In this document: in pieces, positions 20,823-34,139 of the stretch | Numbering within the stretch: position 1 is the stretch's first letter | Layout of the letters: each line of letters begins with the position of its first letter | NCBI GenBank assembly: GCA_002914805.1 | Contig: JXTB01000035.1 | Span: 429,028 to 493,027 of the forward strand | DNA length: 64,000 bases | Source of the DNA: Parasponia andersonii | Lineage: Eukaryota; Streptophyta; Magnoliopsida; Rosales; Cannabaceae | Direction of reading: 5' to 3' | Program-made: the position numbers and the translations under genes | The notes under the pieces: model-generated | Database searches by the model: none | The model's input: the letters and a program-made list of their open reading frames with translations, nothing else | What the model was told of the DNA's origin: nothing

Positions 20823-23020
20823 TGTAAAATCTGTGAAGTCACAAGGGCAAATTGGACATTTTAAGAGTAATGGTAAAGTTGTAAATATTAAATTTTTGAT
20901 TAAAATAATAAAATATCTGGAATATTATAATATTTTGTAACAGTGCCCAGTTTTTTCTTAAAAACCCTTCAGAAGTTCAAATTTCCAGCAAATAGGGGTT
21001 TGAGGGAGAGAGAAAATGAGAGAAAATACCGGATCTGCCGCCGCACTGCAGCCTGCCTCAGCCGACGCACTAGCCCGTATCGAAGGGCATTCGAAGACGA
21101 ATCCAACGCCACCGATTCCACCTCGTTTTGACGTCGGACGAAGCTGTAGTGGCCCCGCAAAAATTCCGCCTCCAGCGAGGTTTTCTGGCCACCGGAGCGC
21201 CGTCCGACCTTCGTTTTTGACACATCTGGCAAGTGAAGCTCCATCTTACCGTCAAGTAGTTTCATGTTAAAATTCATTTCCGATAAGTTTTTACTATTTT
21301 TACCATTTTTACCAACTATGTAAAAAGTGATATTCACGTAATTATTTTGATTAAACGATTTATTTACCCGAGGTAAATACATGAGGTGAAAGAGGGTTAA
21401 AAATTATGAATAATTACAGTTGATTAAAGTTAAAAGTGTAACGATAAGTGCGGTAAATAGTAATTAAAAAATGACATTTTTCTAATTATTTTCAAAAGGT
21501 GGTATTTATGTAATTCTCGGATTTTTGGGCTTAATTAATGCTAGGGACCTCGAAACTGACTTCTGATTTCGAATTTGGACTCAGTGAGATCAAGACATGA
21601 ATTTTAATATAAAATATCACTATATTTCGTAGTGGAACGAAAATTGAAATTTCGTGGCACAAATTACACCGTTTTGCGTGCCATGGGCCGGTCCCGTACC
21701 GGGACCTGTTTTTATATATCTGACCTAATATTTTTGAGTGCTCTGAATTCAGTGGTGGCCTCCATTTCTGTATTTGAAACTTTAGTGGAAAAGTCAATTT
21801 TTCAAGTGGACTTACTAGGAACTAGAAATTGTCGTTTAAGCACCTCAGTAGTCACTTTTTCAAGTGGACTTACTAGGAACTAGAAATTGTCGTTTAAGCA
21901 CCTGAGTGACTAGCCGGGAATTTTTCGAGCGTCATTGACCTGGTATTACTATCATATCAAGGTAGGGATTAAATTACCTAATTTTATATCTATTTTGGAT
22001 TTTATTTGCATTAAAATTTATTTATGAAAAATCGTGATTTTACTATGGTTAAATAAAGTATTGTTAATTGTTAAGTTATACTAGGATTGGATTACGTAAA
22101 CTATTTTATACATTTTTACATATTAGTTTTGGGGTAAAACAGCGATGTACTGCCCATGTTACAATAAATCCCAGAATAATGCCAAGTTGGATTTTTAAAG
22201 CATGATTTGATTATTGGATGCATGGTAGCCGTGAACTATTATATGTTGTACATGCCATAGGATCACACACTTGAGTTCCGTTATAGCATCGCAGTATTTT
22301 TAGGTCGTTGGCGAGTTGCTGCAGCACTAGGTGAGAGACCTAGGCCCCTGCGCAGGTTTTTATCTGATACACCTACGGACAGTGTCAAGATGCTGGGTAC
22401 CCCTGCTATAGAGGTAGTACAAGGTCGTGATAGGAGGATGAGAACTCACTTATATCCTTGTTGATGTATGATATGCACAATGACGTGGTTTTGATTTTGG
22501 TTTTGATTATGTGACTATTCTGGATACCAATGGATTTATAAATTTGATTTATACATGGATTTAAAGGAAATAACCATGCAGATTTAAGAAATTGCATCAA
22601 TCTAAAAGGTAATTAAATTCCTACTGAGCATTTGAATGCTCATCCTTTAACATTCTCCTCTCATGCAGTGCTCAGTGTGACTTTAGAAACTTGGGAGCAG
22701 AGAATTGAGGAGTTGGTTACCGCATAAGAAATTGGTAATTATGTAAATAATGCTGTTATTTATCTTGGTATATATTAAATATTAATGGGCCCGTTTCACG
22801 GACTCTGTCTGTATAACTAGTATATTGGATTGTGAGACTACTGATAATAATACTTGGTTTGTTTTAATAAATTTCATTAACAATCTAAGTCTAATGGTGA
22901 TCACAAAACTGTGGGAATTTTTCTTTTAAAATCATTTTTATGAATTTTTCTTAAATAATCTTTGAATTTCCACTTGTGAAATTCGCTTTCTGCCACTGGC
23001 TTGGGGTTTGGGTTGTGATA
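20823..23020 (+). repeat. Solo LTR, Tekay-related, plus orientation
   Basis: Begins TGTAAAATCTG and ends GGTTTGGGTTGTGATA, matching the Tekay LTR end except that the final CA reads TA. It shares internal landmarks with the Tekay LTR: CTTAAAAACCC TATA-like box (20958-20966), a GC-rich leader (about 21010-21240), GACCTCGAAACTGA, TTCGAATTTGGACTCAGTGA and GTACCGGGACC. No internal element sequence adjoins either side. The flanking pentamers TTGCA and TTACT match at three of five positions, so target duplication is not established. Confidence 0.82.
21801..21902 (+). repeat. 58 bp tandem duplication inside the solo LTR
   Basis: TTCAAGTGGACTTACTAGG begins at 21801 and again at 21859. Each copy runs on through GAACTAGAAATTGTCG and GTTTAAGCACCT essentially unchanged. 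This duplication is not in the Tekay LTRs at the corresponding place, so it is private to this copy. Confidence 0.9.
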
Positions 23021-23364
23021 TTACTTATGTACGTGGAGAGACCTCTTCAATGGCGGTTTACGAAGTTGTTATAGAACGTTCTAAAGGCATGAGTTCTATA
23101 GTGAAAATCCAACTTTTGACCTTACTTTCTCAATCCCAACTATTTCTTCTTAACTATCACACACACACATCTACAACAAAAATATTCTTCTCTAACTCCG
23201 TCCGACCGCAACTACAAGATTCTTCTCCGACTCCTTTGACAGCTTCGAGCATCCTTTTATGGTAGTTAATGGACCTTCGCCTCTAATGGCTGACAAACAT
23301 TCTTCAAAACTCCTATCTGTTTTGCCTTATATTTTTTTTCTATTTTTGTTTTATTATTTTGGTG
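23021..23364. other. Spacer between two LTR insertions
   Basis: Mixed-composition DNA ending in the left target duplication of the next element. The 85-codon plus ORF (23008-23265) starts inside the solo LTR and has no recognisable motif; I do not call it a gene. Confidence 0.5.
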
Positions 23365-23369
23365 AGTTT

Positions 23370-25111
23370 TATCAAGACTGAAAATCCAAATCTGTGACTT
23401 TTAGTAAATTTATGTGAAAATAGTAATAAATGGTATATTTGAAATTCCAGAATAATCGAGTACTCGAAAACTTTCAGATTTTAGTTATCAAAAATAAACA
23501 AATAAGAAACTTTACATTTATTTTAATTTTTCAAGGAAAATCATTCATTTAAAGTTCAAAAAAAAGTCTAATTAAATAGTTTAGAAATATTTGTAAATTC
23601 ATAAACTAAAGTAAAATTAGTCAAATTAAAATCTTACATAAAATCGTTTGTATTTCTAAGTACTTAATTTAATAACAAATTTATTGGCTAAATAAATTTG
23701 ACATAAAGAGGAAATGATAGAAGAGAATAGGGACCAACCAATGACGAAGTAGGAAACGACATACATATGCCAAACAAGCTTCTCAAACTACCAAGACAAA
23801 TTACCCAAAATAAATCATCATCTGAAAGTATAAGGAGGTAGGGAGTGAGCACGTGAATGCTTAGTGGAGAATCATCACCTAAAAATTTTCGGCATTATAA
23901 CAACCATTTTTAATCAAAATTCGAAAATCTAATTTCCTGTAGAAAATGGTTCAAACAATATGTATGACACACCAACCAGTGTGACATGTCTCTCAGGCAG
24001 TTTATATCTCAAATCAGGTCAAAACAAATATAAATTACAATTTTTACAAATAATTTCATGAAATTCTATATTTATTAAAAATAAGTAAAAAATAAAATTA
24101 AACCAGTTTAAGGAACAAGTAATCGAATCCCTACCTTAATTGAGTGTCCAAATAGCATTACGGGACTATGGAGAAAGTTTGACATCGTTTGGGTGTCGTT
24201 TGGAGGCTCAAGCGTCATTTTTAACCCTTTTGATAGATAGGTTTGAAAACTCGATTTTCAATCGGAGCTTTAGATCGTGAAATAGACTTTGGCACTGTAT
24301 TCAAGGCACCTAAAAATACTAGGTTAGACATATAATTTGACCGATTCGGGCCTCGGCCGAACCTGAGCCTACGGTATGCAAATCGAGACAATCTAAGCTG
24401 TTAAATTTAGATTTTCGTGCCCATCACCAAATATAGTCAATATATATATATATATCAAAATTTTTATTTTCACGAGTACATCACAAATATGAGGTTTATT
24501 TTACGATCTAACGGTCGTATTAAAATTTTAAATATGAAATTTAAATAGCTCAAAATTGATAAAACTGGCAAAATTTAATCTGGGAAATACTGAGTCAAGA
24601 TATATATATCACGTTAAATACCGTGACAAGATGAATCAAACCGGACCATTTTCATGGCAAAGCGTCGCCGAAATTGATACTGGCATCGGAAAATAACTCG
24701 CAGCTTTTATACATCACCGACAGTGAACGGGATGTCGTCAGGTGGTGATGACAGCGACGCAAAGATCGTCTGGCCTCTATTTGTCGACAGTGGCAGTGCT
24801 CGATGACGCTGGGAAGTGCCTCGTCGGAGGCTCGGCGTTTTGGCCGGAAAATGGTGGGAGAAAGAGAAAAGGTGAGCTGTGGGGGAGATGAGCACACGTG
24901 TCTGCTTTTAAATAGGTAGTGAAATTTTTTAAAAATTACACATAAGTCCCTAGTTTTCAATTTTTCTACACTTAAGTCCTCAAAATTATTGTTTGGTCCT
25001 TATTTTTGAAAATTCTTTCAAATTAACTCAAATTTGAATTTTAATTTATTTATTGTTTTTTTAAATGATCAAAAGACCAAAATACCTTTAGAAAAATTAA
25101 AGGGTTTTACA
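23370..25111 (-). repeat. 3' LTR of the minus-strand element, internally deleted
   Basis: On the minus strand it runs from TGTAAAACCC to a degraded end (plus-strand TATCAAGACTG in place of TGTCACGACC). Compared with its partner it lacks about 0.5 kb near 23880, where plus-strand GAATCATCACC joins directly to TAAAAATTTTCGGC. TATA-like minus-strand CTATTTAAAAGC (24905-24914) and a GC-rich leader (24655-24900) are retained. Confidence 0.85.
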
Positions 25112-27462
25112 TCGTTCCCTATTTAAAAGAATTCCGTCCCGAAATTCAAAAACAATAAAGGTACGAGTAAAACAACATGGGATAATAAATTACATTGTAT
25201 ATTTAATTTCCTATAATTCTTCATTAATGAAAAATTTTAGGTAATATTTAAGTGAGACCTTCTTTAAGTTTTATAACTTTAAAGTCACCACACTCTATTA
25301 CTTTTACTAAAAACAATTTCGAAATACATTTTAGCAATAAGAAGAACTTATAAATATTTTGAGAAAACAATATAGTGTGAAAAGTGTAATTTTTTTTTAA
25401 CCTCATCCAATTTATAAAGTAAGTTTATAGAGAATTACCTTTTTATATAGCCAACCAATTATAATATGCAAAACTCCATGAGTTTAAAAAAAAAATTCAA
25501 ATTATATTTTCAAAGAAAATACCACTCATTTATATGTATACGCAAATTTTTTCCCAAACATCAAATCAGGGCATATTAACCCATAGTCCTTATCTATTTG
25601 AAAATCCAAGTTTCATGTATGAAATAGTTCAAATTTTAATTTCAGAAAAAGTGACATATATCATCATGCACTACCTAAGTCTTCCCATGGCTTAGGTTTT
25701 TTAAACCAAAGTATGTTTATTCAAAAACTCAAATGAAATATCACCACAGGCTCCCGACTCTAGGATTTTCTAATACTTAGAAAACTAAGTTAAAATTAGT
25801 TATACAGGTACCTAATTATCCAGTTAGGGCAAATAATACAAAGTCAATTCCACCTTACTTACTTACCCAATAATCAAGAAATTCATGGTATACTAAGGAT
25901 TTAATAATCTAATGATCACTAATATTATTCATACCTCAAATAAACAAGTCACATATACATACTGAAAAACTTGGAAGAAAAACTAAACCCAAACAATAAG
26001 ATAAATGGGATCATAACAACAAGATTTCACAAAATTTCTAAATTAGGTTTTCAAAACATAAAATTTCTCTATTTATACAAGGTCTCAAGCACGTTAGCAT
26101 AACTAACTTTGCTTACTTTTGACTTTTAAAAATAGATGCACAAACTTTTAAAATTTTTATATGCATACCATATTAAATAACATCAATAATTTCTTTTGAA
26201 AATACAAATTTTTCCCCAGATATTACCACATAAATTTGATCATAAACATTACTTTGCAAATCAAGCTTCCCAAGCTTTCTTGAGATTCTAAATCATGTGA
26301 CAAGTAAAAACTTAGGATTTTTTTTTTTTTTAATAATTGTATCTACTATATTCAAAACTAGGAAAAAGCTTTAGGAACTCTATTTTTAAATTAGCATCTC
26401 TAAATATGCAATGAGACCTCATTAATACCACAACTAGTTTTAAGTAAAGTAATTATTTAAATTTTATATTTCTGGCAATTTCACAAATCTTAAATTCAAG
26501 TATTACTATTAATTTTTTAAAACTATAAATTCTTTGAGAAATATGTATTACATACATCCAAATATTATTTAAAATTAAAATGTATATAGTTATTTTGAAA
26601 AAAAAAAAATTATTAGTCAAATACAAATATCTATCTCATGCAAAACCAATTTTATTGACTTGAAATTTTCCCAAAGTTTTAAGACCAATTAATCAAGCAT
26701 ATGTCTAACTAATTTCTAATTTTACAAAAGTGTCTACAATTAAGAACCACATATATCAATTTGACAAAATCAGTGCAATGCAATATTTAAGCAAACACAA
26801 CATATTATACAAATTTATGAATCCAATTGGATTTTATTAATTCAAGAATTTTCTAACGAAAATTTAACTTGGTAAAACTAGAAAAGAACATTTTTTTTTT
26901 ACCAACTTCATACTATTAAATCAATCTATAAATGAAAACTAGCATGTCATATTTACTAACAAGTCCAACTCACACATGACAGAAAATTACAGAAACATAT
27001 TACCAGATACTCAATCTAGTTTAGTACATACAAATAATTTTCAATAAATTCAAATTACAACCCTACAAGCAAAAATAATGTCAATCAAGATACCAGACAC
27101 CGAATTACTATTTTAGAACCCACCAGGTTCGTATAGCTTATCATAATAATGGATGTAAGAGTATAAGAGTGAATGTCCATTTGATTTGAGGAAATTTTAA
27201 CAGGAGTAGAATTTACTAGTCTCGTGTCAACCCTTCTGAGACTAGAGTTTCAAGGTATAACCATCCCGAGAATACTAAAGTTCCATTATAAGGAGGTGAA
27301 CGAAGGATTTAGAATGAATCGGAATAAAGACAATATATTTAGCCAATTCCTAAGTGATGTATGAAGTATTTATCATATATTTTTTCAAATCAATTTTAAA
27401 CACCAAAATATCACAGGTAAGATCCCAGACGGATCTTATGCCTGAAGTTTTGAAACTAACAC
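25112..27462 (-). other. Internal region of the minus-strand element, non-coding
   Basis: Very AT-rich with no ORF of interest on either strand. The polypurine-like tract lies at 25112-25124 (minus strand AAATAGGGAACGA). At the other end the minus strand reads TTTCAAAACTTCAGGCATAA, which I take for leader sequence past a lost primer site. The origin of the rest is unknown. Confidence 0.6.
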
Positions 27463-29193
27463 TGTCACGACCGGAAATCCAAGACCATGCCTTTTAGTAA
27501 ATTTATGTGAAAATAGTAATAAACAGTGAATTTTTAAAATTCCGAAAAATCGAGTACTTGAAAAATTTTAGATTTTAGTTCTCAAAAGTAAGCAAATTTT
27601 ATAAATAAGAAACTTTTCATTTATTTTAATTTTTCAAGGAAAATCCTTCGTTTAAAGTTTATAGGAAAGTCTAATTAATTAGTTTAGAAACATTTGTAAA
27701 TTCATAAACTATAGTCAAATAAGTCAAATAAAAACCTTAGTTGCAGTGTCAAAATAATTTACGTAAAATCATTTATATTTCTAAGTACTCAATCTAATAG
27801 CAAAACTATCCTAATACATCTACTTAATAAATACACTACTATTGGATAGATAAATTTGACATAAAGAGGAAAGGATGGAAGATAATAAGGACCAATCAAA
27901 GGTGAAGTAGGAAACGGCATATATATGCCAAACAAGCTTCTCAAACCACCACAACAAATTACCCAAAATAAAATCATCACCTGAAAGTGAGAGGAGGTAG
28001 GGGGTAAACACATGAATGTTCAGTAGAGAATTGATTACAAGTTTTTATATGTAAGAAAATATACTCACGTTAAAAGTCATGCATAGTTAGTATTCCATTC
28101 AAAACAGTTCACAAAACCCAAGTGAAAATCATAGTCCAATAGTTCAAATATTCTAAACTATTATAAAACATCCATCAAAACCACTGCATATCTATTTAAG
28201 CCAACATATAACTATGTACGCAATCATGATATCCGAAGTGTCCTAGTGGAACACCCGTAAGTTCGAACCACCAGAAAACGCGCCATAAGTCCGATTACCC
28301 AACTTGGAGCATCGTAAGTCTGACGGTCGCGTAAGTGTGTTAATGCATGCAAATATTATATGAGTGACAGAATAAGGATATGCACTATTTCTACAAAAAT
28401 CTCAAAATAACCATGCATTATTCTTTAATCAAACCACTTTTAGTCCTTAAAACTGAGTTTTCAAACCATTTTGGATTTTCTAAAAATTTCGGCATTATAA
28501 CAGCCATTTTTTATCAAAACCAAAAAATTCAATTTCTTGTAGAAAACAGTTCAAATAGTATATATGACACTTCAACCAGTGTGATGTGTCTCCCAGGCAG
28601 TTTATATCTCAAATTAGGTCAAAATAGATATAAATTATAATTTTTACAAATAATTTCACAAAATTCTATATTTATCAAAAATATGTGAAAACAAAATTAA
28701 ACCAGTTTAGGGATCAAATTATTGAATCCTTACCTTAATTGAGTGTCCAAATAGCATTGCGAGGCTATGGAGAAAATTTGACATCGTTTGGGTGTCGTTT
28801 GGAAGCTCGGATATCGTTTTTAACCTTTTTGATCGATAGGTTTGAAAACTCGATTTTCAGTCGGAGCTTTAGATCGTGAAACAAATTTTGGCACTGAATA
28901 CAAAGCACCCAAAAATACTAGGTTAGACATATAATTTGACCGATTCAGGCCTAGACCGAACCCGGGCCCACAGTATACAAATCAAGGTAATTTAAGCCGT
29001 TAAATTTAGATTTTCGTGCCCGTCACCAAATATAGTCAATATATATATTAAAATTTTTGTTTTCACGAGTACATTATAAATATGAGGTATATTTTACAAT
29101 CTAACGGTCGAATTGAAAATTTTAAATATAAAACTAAAATAGCTCAAAATTGATAAAAATGTCAAAATTCAATTTGGGTAATATTGAGTCAAG

Positions 29194-29224
<31 letters not shown>

Positions 29225-29731
29225 CAAAGATTGTGACGGGACGAATCAATCCCGATCATTTTCACGGCGAAATGTCACCGAAATCGTGGCCGGCATCGGA
29301 AAATAACTCGCGAATTCTATGCGTCATCGGCGGCAAACGGGACGTTGTCAAGTACCGGGTAGGACAGCGCGAGGATCGTCCCGCCTCCAGCTGTCGACCA
29401 CGGGTGGTGGCAGCACTCGACAACGCCGAGAAGTATCTCATTGAAGGCTCGCCGTAAAATCGACGTTTCGACCGCAAAATCGCGGGAGAGAGAGAGAAGG
29501 TGAGATGAGCAGACCACGTGTCTGCTCTTAAATGGGCAGTACAATTTTTTAAAAACTTGCACATAAGTCTTTGGTTTTCAATTTTTTTGACTTAAGTCCT
29601 CAATTGCTGTTTGGTCCTCATATTTGAAAATTCTTTCAAATTAACCCAAATTCAAATTTTAATTTAATTTATTTTATTTTTTAAATGATCAAAAGACCAA
29701 AATACCCTTAGAAAAATTAAAGGGTTTTACA
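27463..29731 (-). repeat. 5' LTR of the minus-strand element
   Basis: Full-length form (2269 bp): minus strand from TGTAAAACCC to GGTCGTGACA. TATA-like CATTTAAGAGC is at 29525-29534 and the GC-rich leader at 29230-29520. It includes a block (about 28015-28490) missing from the partner LTR, with CGTAAGTC-type repeats near 28281-28345. An AT microsatellite at 29194-29219 is longer than in the partner. Confidence 0.9.
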
Positions 29732-29890
29732 AGTTTGACATGTGATAATACTGTGTGTGATTTTGATTTGATTTTAATCATTGGTTGAGTTTTATTTAGA
29801 ATTTGTTTAGTTGAGTTTTTATCTTGTTTGACTTGTTTAAACATATATCTTGCTGAGTTTTAAAACTTATCACGTTGAGTTTTTATTAAT

Positions 29891-30071
29891 GGTTGATTTG
29901 TAAAAGTTATCTGTTAAAATTTCCTGATATAATTTGTCTTACACTGTTTGAGCTTTTTGGTTGTGTTTTAAACAAATTACAATGGTTGATTTTTAAAAGT
30001 TATCTGTTAAAATTTCCTGATATAATTTGTCTTACACTGTTTGAGCTTTTTGGTTGTGTTTTAAACAAATT
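29891..30071. repeat. 93 bp tandem duplication
   Basis: GGTTGATTTGTAAAAGTTATC at 29891 recurs at 29984 with one base changed, and the match continues to AAACAAATTA. Near identity means the duplication is recent. The period is divisible by three, so a plus-strand ORF (29893-30123) runs through both units, but composition and lack of motif argue against coding. Confidence 0.9.
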
Positions 30072-33000
30072 ATCTCTTCAAATTTCTTGGTTGAATTTTT
30101 ATACGTTTGGGGTTGAGTTATAAACTTGTATGATTGAGTCTTAAAAGAAGGTTGTTTTGGAGTACAATTATTAAAACTGCTATGTTTCTAAAAGATTAAA
30201 AAACTGCTAAACACTAAATGCCTTACTTATAAACTGTTATTTATGAAAATGTCCACTTATTTCAACGTCTGCTCATATCTTATTTTAAAGCGTGGAGTTC
30301 TTACAGAAACACAAGTCTACGGTCCAAAAAAATATAACAATACCACCTAATTTATTAGAAAAATCTTGGATTTTCTTATCTCAAGTAACTAACTGGTTGC
30401 TTCAAGTGCTTTGATAAATTAAAGTTTTAAAAAGATTAATTCTCAAGTGGTAAAAGTGGTATTTTCTAAATCAACTGGAAAAAATATGTATTTTTCTAAA
30501 TAAATATTGGGTTTTCAAAAGCTCATTTTGGATTTTTTTTTTTTTAAAAGTCATGGACGATATTTGCAATTTTTTTATTTTGAAATTTTAAGACATAAAA
30601 TTAAATTCTCCCCTGGAGTTTGGCAGTTGTACTTCGGCCATCGATGTCCCATATTAACATCTTTTATACCATTCGTGAATTACATTTGTATTCTTTGCTA
30701 CCGACAAATCCGTAAATTACATGCTCAACAGTACTCAGCTCAATGTCACTCCTCCAAAATTCACTGTGCATTTCTGCTCTAAATTCTAGTGGATAACATT
30801 ATGGTAGTGCACGTTTTTAATATCGATTTATTCTAGTGGATAACATTTCTGCTCTAAACAGGATGTTAATCTAGCCGCACTTCTCGGAGCGTTTTTATGG
30901 GGTCATTTCTTGAAATTTAAATATCTAGTTTTGGTGGTTAGATTTGACTCGTGAGCACTATTTAAGTATAAATTGTTGGTCTAAAATTCCTGAGGTGTGT
31001 ACGTGAGTTGGAGAATTTTAAATCTTAATAAAAAAAATTAATATTATTTTTTTAAAAATTTATAATAAATAATAATTATTAATTAAATTCTATTAAATAA
31101 ATATATATATATATATATATATATAAAAACTTCATCTTTCAAAAAATAAAATAAAATAAAATAAAATATAAACTTCATCATCAACCTTTTTTGTAGGCTC
31201 ACTGTGACTTGCGATAAAGACTAGTGTAGTCTTTTTCTTGCAGCGCACTGATGTGAAAGATCAGCTCAAAAATTTATAAATTTGTTTTTTAATTATTTTC
31301 AAATATTGGTCTCCGTTCAACAATTCGATTTCAGTACAATGCGCATGATAGTTAGAGCTGAGCACAAAAAAAAAGTGAATAAAAATGCGAATGGTGTAAC
31401 ATATTTTTAGGAATCCAATTTAACAGGACGATAGTCAAAACCCGATTTATGATAAAGAATAATTGTGAAAGTGCAGTTAGTTGCTAATTTTCTCTACATG
31501 GCTATTGGCTTGGGGGCCATTAGTATTAGAACGTTGGATCAACTTGCCGTAGTATTTAATTTATCTATCTTTGGTGCTAAAAATGGTGGGCCAAACTGGG
31601 CAATTTGTATTTGACATGTATAATATATGATTTTTTTCCTTTTTTAAAAAAAAAAAAAAGAAGACAAAACCTTCCACAACCAGAAAAATAAAAACATCAT
31701 TAATGGAATTGACAATATCTGTAAATTAGGTCGTGGATGTTGATAACCTTCTCCAGTACAAGACCAGTTAGTCTAAGACAACATAAAAGCTTACTGGTTC
31801 TCTTAGCTGACTGATTGACGCCTGTGAAGTGCACGAGTCAATGAAATCGTCCTTTCTGTAAATCAGAACTGGGCCTGGGCTTGCCAGGCCTGCGTATTTG
31901 GAATTATCTCGTGCGTAATCATAATTGAGCACATAATATCATGACAAAATTATGATAAGAAAGTAATTTGAACGAGGTGCGTATGATGTGACAAAAGTAT
32001 CCATATGCTTTTTAAAAGAGGATAAGAGTACAATCTGAAGATTTTTGGTCAAAGTGTTTCATGAAAATACCATTAACACCCTTACACAAAAAATTCTATT
32101 AAGCATATAAAACTCAATATAGTAAGCACCCCCAAACAAATTTGATTTTCATTTCAATTTGATGAACAGCATTTTAGTAAAACGTTTTAATACTATATCT
32201 CCTCCTTTAAAAGATTAAAATTAAAACAAGAATTATTAAATGTTTCTTGAAAAGAAAATTAAAGGGAAAATCAAACATTAGAAAATAGTTAAGACATGTC
32301 ACATTATTAGTTTGACCAAAATTGTTTCTGTACGTTGGTATTTTCAAATTTCATAATATTTAATGGTTATATGAGAGAGTTTTATTAACAATTAATAAAG
32401 ACTTTGTATATATGGACGACGTATTGAAAATTTTAAATAACGGAAAATTTTAAATTCTTTAAGTACTTACCTTTCAACACTTGTGTTTATGGGTGATTTT
32501 AAAGTTTTTGAAATTAACATGCAGATGATTTTATGAACTTTTATAAGGATCTCGTTTGTGGAAGATTTTAGAATAAGACATTTTTCTGTAAAACAATTTC
32601 CCGAGCTAAAATTTGTAAATTCCCAATCTGCCATTTGACCCGAGGTTTTTAGATCGCGATAAAATTATGATTTAGCCATAATTGAGTTTCCTTTTTTTTT
32701 TTTTCCGTATGTGTACATAGACGGAACAAATAATAATTGTGCTAGTAGCTCCTAGTAACTTAACTGCAACTGTATACAAAGTAGATTACAAAGTGGTAAG
32801 TTTTACGCCAAACGTTAGTGTATATAGATTGTTGTCTCTGAGTAGAACCCTCTCATTTGTCGGAAATCAGTCGGTGGTCTCTTTTTGGGGAAAGCTTATC
32901 AATTTTGACATCTTTTTAATACATGTGATGTGATGAGAAAAGAGATAATTTATAAATCATTTATAAAAGTAAGATTTTTATTGCTATGTCATTTAATGAA

Positions 33001-34139
33001 TAGTTCGGAATTCCAAAATTATTCCTGACTCGATTCTAATCAAAAATTTTCGATTAATTCAAAAAAATCAAAAATATCGGAAGTGGCGAAAAGATGGTTG
33101 ACTATGTTCGATTGGGGTCGAAATTCTTTGATTACAATTAAACACTAATTGAATGCCAGTCGAAAATTTCAACCAATGGATTCGACCCCAATCGAAAATA
33201 TTCGACTATGGTCAAAATTTTCTTATCACCGGTTGAAAAATGATCGGAACAACCGGGAGAGGTGGCTGAACAAATTCGACCATGGTCAAAATTTTTGACC
33301 CTAGTTGAGCGGAGGCACCACCGCTGGGGTTGGGATCAGGACTGGTGATAGTTTGAAGTTTGATGAAGAAATATGATATCCAAGTAATTTTGCATATGTA
33401 AAATGACAATTGAGATTAGTTTTGAAAACATTAATGAGTAAATCTTATTTTTATCACAAAGATTTAGTAGACCTCTTAGGTGTAAATTTCCCTAATTTTA
33501 TATCCTAATTATGTTGATATTCAATAGACCATCTCCAAGAAACTCTGAACTCAAAACCAATCAATATATTAAAAAATTAAAATAAGTAAGAGAAATTTAT
33601 GAAACCAGATGAAAAGAAATCAAAAGAGAAGACATTACCATTCTCTAATAAAAAAGAAAACAAAAAGATGTTTAATAAAAAAAAAAAAAAAAAGAGAGAG
33701 AGAGAAAGACATTACCATTCTCTAATCAACCATGAATATGCCTTATTACACCACGTCTAGATAAAAACTCCAATTGTTAAAAATCTAGGGGAAAAAAATA
33801 ATGCATACACCTACCAACAAAGTAAGAAAATTGGTAATTAGATTTTCCATATACATGTCATTAACCCAAAAAGAGCTACAAAAACCTGATACATTACTCT
33901 ACCAGGACACTTGTAGGATACTCTTGATACTTAACTAAAAACAATTTTTTAACAGAGTTTAAGTATATAAATGACAGTATACTACTTTAGAACTAGATTA
34001 TTTTATTTACAAAATTTAATTATGACACAATGATTGAGCTCGCATGAGATTGGTCCACAAGGCGCACAAGATAACCGATCGACGATCAAGATCCTATATA
34101 TTATTCCGATCTTGGTCACATTTTTTATGTTTTTGGCAC
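30072..34139. other. AT-rich intergenic with microsatellites and hairpin motifs
   Basis: No credible gene. It contains an AT microsatellite at 31100-31125, AAAAT repeats near 31143-31167, a cluster of inverted TTCGA words at about 33100-33300, and an A run followed by GA repeats near 33673-33706. Confidence 0.55.

Larger units (their letters stand above)
23370..29731 (-). mobile_element. Minus-strand Tekay-related element without coding sequence
   Basis: Two minus-oriented LTRs (23370-25111 and 27463-29731) enclose 2.35 kb. The pentamer AGTTT lies immediately outside both ends (23365-23369 and 29732-29736), which supports one insertion. Next to the 3' LTR the minus strand reads GGACGGAATTCTTTTAAATAG, the same trailer that precedes the 3' LTR of the Tekay element. 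No gag or pol similarity is visible in the interior. The Met-tRNA primer site is not seen beside the 5' LTR, probably removed by a short deletion (inference). It is either a large-retrotransposon-derivative-like non-autonomous element or a heavily deleted Tekay copy. Confidence 0.82.

Noticed and set aside
21016..21270. 84-codon ORF in the solo LTR
   Set aside because: Lies in the equivalent GC-rich leader; no motif and not conserved with the other LTRs.
23008..23265. 85-codon ORF after the solo LTR
   Set aside because: It starts inside the LTR end, ends in unremarkable spacer and has no motif.
28260..28350. GTTCGAACC word suggesting a tRNA T-arm
   Set aside because: No acceptor, D or anticodon arms can be laid out; it belongs to the LTR repeat zone.
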